Assembly: GCA_030762895.1 (NCBI GenBank)
Contig: CM061063.1
Span: 98,788,210-98,852,209, forward strand
DNA length: 64,000 nt
Reading direction: 5' to 3'
From: Sophora flavescens
Lineage: Eukaryota; Streptophyta; Magnoliopsida; Fabales; Fabaceae
Positions 59,301-64,000 of this stretch are shown here, piece by piece. A program made the translations under genes and the position numbers. Position 1 is the first letter of the stretch. Each line of letters starts with the position of its first letter. The notes under the pieces are model-generated. The model had not been told where the DNA came from. It did not search any database and saw only the letters and a list, made by a program, of their open reading frames with translations.

Positions 59301-62300
59301 TGCATCCTGTCGTGGTGCTGACGCAATACATGTGGTATGGAGTGAAAGTGAACCACCACCTGAAATGCTGAAAACCTATCTTAATAAGATTGCGGTTTCG
59401 AAGTCTCAGAAAGCTCAGAAACCAAACTTTAGATTTGAGATCAACACGGAAGTTAAATCAAACAGCAGGTTTAAGCCGATAAAAGACCTCAGGACAGATG
59501 CAGTTTTCTCAGTTGATGATGATGTGATTGTTCCTTGCCCTACTCTGGATTTTGCTTTCACTGTCTGGCAAAGTGCTCCATTCACAATGGTGGGATTCGT
59601 GCCTCGAATGCACTGGCTGGATAAGGAGGTTAGTGATTAGTAAATTATTTCTTTTCTTATTCAATTTCAATTTGCTAAAATTTCTCATGAACTGCCTGCT
59701 TGAATCTTACTCTTTTATTTCTCATAGGTGGAATATTACTTTCTTGTTACACAAGAAAAAATTGTAGGACCAACCTACTGTAAGCTTACCAATATAATTA
59801 TTAAACTTGGTTAGGGTTGTGATAATGCTCGCAAGTAGGATACTGAAACCTTAAGTATTTTGTATGAGAAACTATATGGTAGAGTCCCGCCAAATTCAAA
59901 GCTTGACATTGTGTTTTGATTGATTATGTGAGGAAGATGATCAATTGGCAGTGTTATCAATGGCGGATGGCAATTATGGCAGGCAGGTAGCCAAAAATCC
60001 ATCATATAAATATGGCGTTGCGGCCTATGGCGGATATAATAGGCGTTGCAGCCTATGGCGGCTGGCATAGAATCCGCCATACCGTAACGCCATGGCGGCA
60101 ATTTGACAACACTGTTAATTGGTAACAAGAGCAAGGTGCAACTCCCTTTTTTTTTTCTTTTTTTCTTTTTTTTGGTGGGGGAGGGGGGGGGGGGGTGCGG
60201 GGGAGGAAAAAATGGAACTAGTATATATTATGTAGAGTCATGGGGAATGATTTAGTGGTGGGAGAAGCACATGGCATGTTACTCTATGTTTATAAAAAAT
60301 GGGAAAACAAGAGAAAGATGCAGAAGTCCGCTGTATTCGCAGCAGGTGGCAACTCCCCTGATGATAACATAATTGAACTGTCATTTAAAATCACTTCTTC
60401 CATATAACTTTTCATGTTAGTTTGGTATAGTGTCTGATAAATTTCACTTTGTATTCTACAGCAAAATAGTGTTGCATATTACAGATATGGAGGATGGTGG
60501 TCAGTTTGGTGGATGGGCACTTATAGCATGGTCCTCTCAAAGGCTGCATTCTTTCACCGGAAATATTTGGATTTATATACTCACAAGATGTCTCCATCAA
60601 TTCAGAACTATGTTTCCAGAGAGAGGTAAGAATAAGATATATGATTAATTACCTTTTAGGAGTCCTCACCCTCATAAAATTTTAGATGTATTATTATCAT
60701 TCATTCTTTTTCTATGTCCTCAATTTTTTTGGATTTCTAACTTTGTTATCTTCTTCAACAGAACTTGTGAAGACATTGCAATGTCTCTTGTTGTTGCTAA
60801 CACTACAGGTTCTCCTCCTATATGGGTCGAAGGTAGTCTCTTCTCTCTTCCTCTTTGAAACATTGGATTTTGTTTGATGGGTGTGACCTACAGTTGTTAC
60901 TGCAATTTGGAAGAAAATATTTGTTGAAGTCTGAGTGCTTGCATTGATCCCAAGTACATTAACTTCTCATATATCTATCTAGTTGAAGATCTTGCTCGTT
61001 ATTTGGAGAATATGAAAATGTCACCAGTTTGGAACAGACACAGACATGGGACGGAACCATGATAAAACATGGATATAGCAATTGGCAACATAGCACAGCA
61101 CAAAATATAAGGCTCTTCTAGTGGAGTGTCAGTGCTTCATACTTCATAGCTCACATAAAAAACTTTTTATAAAACTACATGAATAAAAAATTATTACAAT
61201 TAAATAAATTTAGTTTTACTGTAAACTAAAATGATAATTACGCCAAATTAAAACTATTAAATATATTAGTTTTTAACTGATGCGTGGTTTAAATATAATT
61301 TCATTAATGTATAGGTTTAATTTTATGGTAATGATTTTATAGTATAATAAGGTTTTTGTTAAAAAAAATTTTAAGAAAATTTGGCTTTATCCCATATAGT
61401 TGTTGTGCTAGATTTTATAAATAATCTAACGCATGTTTAGGAAGATCAATAAAATTTATACTGAGGATTTTTCAATTGGTTGATTTTTACTATTGAATAT
61501 AACGCAGAACACAATTCAAATGCTAAAGATACACAACTTTGTATCCTTGCTAATGGTACAAATCATGCCATTTCATGGACATAAATCTTGCACAAAAGTT
61601 TAAGGCCCATTTGTTTTATTTATAGTTTTCTATTTTTATTTCTTGTTTTTGTAAATAAATGCAAAAATATCTCATTGTTTTCATTATGTTTCCTGTTTTC
61701 AAATATTTGTATATGAAACAATGAAAACAACAAAAAGTTGTTTCCTATACAAATTGTTGAACACAGAAAATAAAATGAAAATAATGTAACATCTAATATA
61801 ATTATTTATGAAAACATGAAACTAGAAACAAAGCAAACCAACTAAGCTTTTGAGATAGTTGGTCTTCAATATGATATCAGAGTCTCTTTACTGAGTGGTC
61901 AAGTTCATCTAAATAAAAATTGAATTTCAACGCATGGTTGAATGTTCTGATGCATTGCATACGTTTCAAGCCGAAATGGCTATTGCATGAGGGGGCATGT
62001 CAAACATAAAGTCCAATTCTACCATTCACGAGCCTTTACCTAAGAGCTTAAACTTTTGGGATAGTCGGTCTCCTTAGCAACAATGATACCATGCATTAGT
62101 TCAGTCTATAGCAGAATAACCGGTCTCTTGGCAATAATAATACCACTGCCAAAAATATTTGTTGTTCTCGTTGCTTTAGAAAAGTTTTAATACTACCATT
62201 TTTCCTTTTTGGGTGGAGATTTACTTGTTTGGTCTTCGAAAGCTAGATAATGATTGCTTGCATCTCTATGACCTGGCTATTACTATTTACTTCATCTATC

Positions 62301-62509
62301 ACTCAGCTTTTACTGAAAAAGTCATAACATCATTAATGTAATTTGCAGGAAAGATCTATGAGCTTGGGGCATCCGGGATTAGGAGTCTCAGAGGGCATAG
62401 CCACAGCAGAAGTAAATGTCTCAATGATTTAATATCACTTTACGGAACCATGCCACTTGTGTCAACTAATGTCAAAGCAGTTTGTGCCAAGAATGAATGG
62501 TTATGGTAG
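56348..62509 (+). CDS. EPC1: glycosyltransferase family 64, EPC1/GMT1-like
   Basis: Five exons: 56348-56616, 59232-59628, 60462-60625, 60762-60832 and 62349-62509; all borders GT/AG with consistent phases, 353 residues. A type II membrane protein: basic cytosolic N-terminus, one membrane span (about 53-69, LFFAFCALAVVVLI), then a lumenal GT64 domain with YTVLINTWKQ, the metal-binding SVDDDVIVP (Asp185-187), MHWLDKE, YGGWWSVWWMGTYSMVLSKA, TCEDIAMSLVVANTTGSPP and the terminal WLW. Arabidopsis EPC1 (AT3G55830), also called GMT1, mannosylates glycosyl inositol phosphorylceramide sphingolipids in the Golgi and affects cell adhesion. Introns are loaded with mobile elements but the coding frame is intact. 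Confidence 0.93.
57009..58690 (-). pseudogene. reverse transcriptase/RNase H remnant of copia 4
   Basis: Pieces: TWDLVPLPPGKDAIGCKWVF (near 58560-58610), KHKARLVAKGFHQQESFDF, AFLNGDLKEEVYMSQPPSY, LKKALYGLKQAPRAWFQKLH, MLVYVDDTIIT, then RNase H parts MAYAVNKVCQFMHSPKDSHW (57721-57780) and LHSGTKHFELELYFVRDKI (about 57140-57210). Several stops and frame changes. A SINE interrupts the RNase H part. Confidence 0.85.
57311..57435 (+). mobile_element. tRNA-derived SINE inside copia 4
   Basis: A 125-base segment flanked by a 19-bp direct repeat ATGTGAGGAGAGACYGGAG (57292-57310 and 57436-57454, one mismatch). It has an RNA polymerase III A box (TGGTCAAGATGG, 57323-57334), a B box (GGTTCAACTCC, 57378-57388) and a short A-rich 3' end. 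These are the marks of a SINE copied by LINE machinery. Family not determined. Confidence 0.85.
59949..60114. mobile_element. short hAT MITE in EPC1 intron 2
   Basis: Ends CAGTGTTATCAATGGCGG...AATTTGACAACACTG are inverted, and TCAATTGG/TTAATTGG (59941-59948 and 60115-60122) form an 8-bp duplication with one mismatch. The interior repeats GGCCTATGGCGG and GGCGTTGC. 166 bases. Confidence 0.8.
60141..60207. repeat. homopolymer T/G low-complexity run
   Basis: A long T-rich run followed by a G run of about 20, in EPC1 intron 2. Sequencing or assembly error is possible here. Confidence 0.8.
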
Positions 62510-62531
62510 TTTTGTTTAATTAATTAGCCAC

Positions 62532-62627
62532 TGATTCATTCCATTCATCAAGAGAAAGAGAAACAGAAAAAAAGATCAACGCTCGTTAACTTGATTATGA
62601 AAACTGAATACTTTTACTTGTATTACA

Positions 62628-62661
<34 letters not shown>

Positions 62662-62855
62662 TTGACTCTAGACTTGATTCATAGAACAATAAAAGTCTAT
62701 ACTAAGTCCTAGGAGAAATATACAATGAATCATAAGAATATAATGGATTGGACTCCACCATCCACACCGTCCACATAAATCAACCGTCCATATATTAATT
62801 ATATTCAACAATCGTCCACATAAATCCACCGTCCATATATTAATTATATTCAACA
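62532..62855 (-). repeat. 3' LTR of copia 5, with internal duplication
   Basis: Ends at ATTCAACA. Contains a (TA)n run at about 62629-62654 and a 45-base tandem duplication (GTCCACATAAATC followed by ACCGTCCATATATTAATTA, at 62769-62813 and 62816-62857). Confidence 0.6.
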
Positions 62856-62862
62856 CTCCCCT

Positions 62863-63998
62863 TTAAGCTGGAGCATATATGTCTGATGCAATCAGCTTGT
62901 CACATATGTATGCTATTCTAAGACCCCATAAAGACTTGGTCATCATATCTGCAAGTTGATCTTTAGTACCCACAAAGGAAGTCTTAATGATGCCCGAGAG
63001 GATCTTTTCCCGGATGAAGTGACAATCAACTTCTATATGCTTGGTTCTTTCATGGAAGATAGGATTTGAAGAAAGATACAATGCTGATTGGTTATCACAA
63101 GCAAGTTTCATAGGACCTATCTCACAAAACTTCAACTCTTGGAGCAAATATTTTAGCCATAGGAGTTCACAAGTAGTATTAGCCATAGCACGATTCTCTG
63201 CTTCTGTGCTTGATCTTGCAACAACATTCTGCTTCTTACTTTTCCATGAAATCAGATTACCTCTAATAAGCACACAGTAGCCTGAAGTAGACCTCCTATC
63301 ACTAGCATCGTCTGCCCAATCTGCATCTGTATACCCCATGATATTAGTATGACCCTTGTCCATATAAACAATCCCTTTACCAGGTGATCCCTTGATATAT
63401 CTTAGGATCCGAACAACATCATTCCAATGACTGTCACATGGTGAGTTGAGAAACTGACTTACAACACTAACCGGAAAAGCAAGGTCTGGTCGAGTCATAG
63501 TGAGATAATTTAACTTCCCAACTAATCTTCTATATCTGCCTGGGTCAGGATAGGGCTCCCCCTCATTAGGTAGAAGCTTTACATTTGGGTCCATAGGAGT
63601 ATCAACAGGTTTACAATCTGGCATCCATGTTTCTTCAAGAATGTCAAGGGCATATTTCCTCTGAGAAACGGCAATACCCGTTCTTGATTGGGCTACTTCA
63701 ATCCCAAGAAAATACCGCAATTGTCCAAGATCTTTGGTTTGAAAATGTTTAAACAAGTGTTGCTTCAATCCCTTAATGCCTTCTTGATCGTCACCTGTAA
63801 TAACAATATCATCCACATACACCACGAGATAAATACGTTTATTTAAGGATGAGCATTTAAAGAATACAGAATGGTCTGCCTCGCAACGAATCATGCCAAA
63901 CTGCTGGATGATGTTACTGAACTTCCCAAACCAAGCGCGAGGTGACTGTTTTAAGCCATACAAGGACTTTCAGAACTCGCAAACAAGATCTGACTCCC
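62863..63998 (-). pseudogene. copia 5 reverse transcriptase and RNase H, partial
   Basis: A 366-codon open frame carrying LYGLKQSPRAWFGKF, the catalytic YLVVYVDDIVITGD, KDLGQLRYFLGIEVAQS, VGKLNYLTMTRPDLAF, GYTDADWADDASDRRSTSGY, the RNase H block SSTEAENRAMANTTCELLWL, and a C-terminus ending ADMMTKSLWG...ICDKL. Immediately upstream on the minus strand a TGA (near 63970) replaces the usual arginine codon before KSLYGLK, so the polyprotein is probably interrupted. The best-preserved retroelement coding region in the window. Confidence 0.88.
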
Positions 63999-64000
63999 CC

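Larger units (their letters stand above)
62532..64000 (-). mobile_element. Ty1/copia retrotransposon 5, runs off right edge
   Basis: The 3' LTR (about 62532-62855) is followed by RNase H and reverse transcriptase on the minus strand, then cut by the window end. The LTR inner edge is clear: a purine tract AAAGGGGAG on the minus strand and then TGTTGAAT. The outer edge, placed at TGATTC, is a guess because the partner LTR is not visible. If right, the LTR begins only 23 bases after the EPC1 stop. Confidence 0.8.

Overview
The window is plant nuclear DNA, almost certainly from a eudicot and plausibly a legume. The genes are intron-rich, the intergenic DNA is AT-rich, and it contains nested Ty1/copia retrotransposons, CACTA (En/Spm) transposons, hAT and Mutator-like MITEs and a tRNA-derived SINE. 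The legume guess rests on the look of the host proteins and of the TATAGGTTCC/GGTCCC-type foldback elements; no search was run.

Host genes are few. (1) 6142-7999 (+): a 5'-truncated, frameshifted CYP704-type cytochrome P450 pseudogene. (2) 38486-41914 (+): a two-exon BAHD acyltransferase of the benzyl alcohol O-benzoyltransferase type. (3) 43504-45834 (+): an intact single-exon subtilase of the SBT1.3 type. (4) 56348-62509 (+): a five-exon GT64 glycosyltransferase of the EPC1/GMT1 type. These genes show no functional link to each other.

Layout: 1-4075 is a decayed copia element (-) running off the left edge. 4189-6086 is a non-autonomous hAT element (8-bp target duplication) that carries two foldback MITEs. 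The P450 relic follows, then a 5'-truncated copia (8180-12150, -). 12939-20241 is a small MITE split by CACTA-1 (13294-20163), which carries a Ulp1-type cysteine protease gene. 20687-36727 is a 16-kb CACTA-2 whose TNP2 transposase gene is split in mid-codon context by CACTA-3 (25564-34683), which has its own decayed TNP2 and TNP1-like genes. After the BAHD and subtilase genes comes a copia element with both LTRs and a 5-bp duplication (46984-53617), into which a 1.4-kb solo LTR has inserted. A related, older LTR split by a hAT MITE follows (54293-~55410). The EPC1-like gene holds a deleted copia in intron 1, itself hit by a SINE, and a hAT MITE in intron 2; a further copia begins about 20 bases after its stop codon and runs off the right edge.

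The main story is layered insertion. Three CACTA families with different termini and different subterminal repeats lie within 23.5 kb, and several insertions can be ordered exactly from their target-site duplications. I found no RNA genes or CRISPR arrays. The most unusual coding module is the Ulp1 protease gene of CACTA-1, which has an open frame across five exons although the element lacks a transposase catalytic domain.
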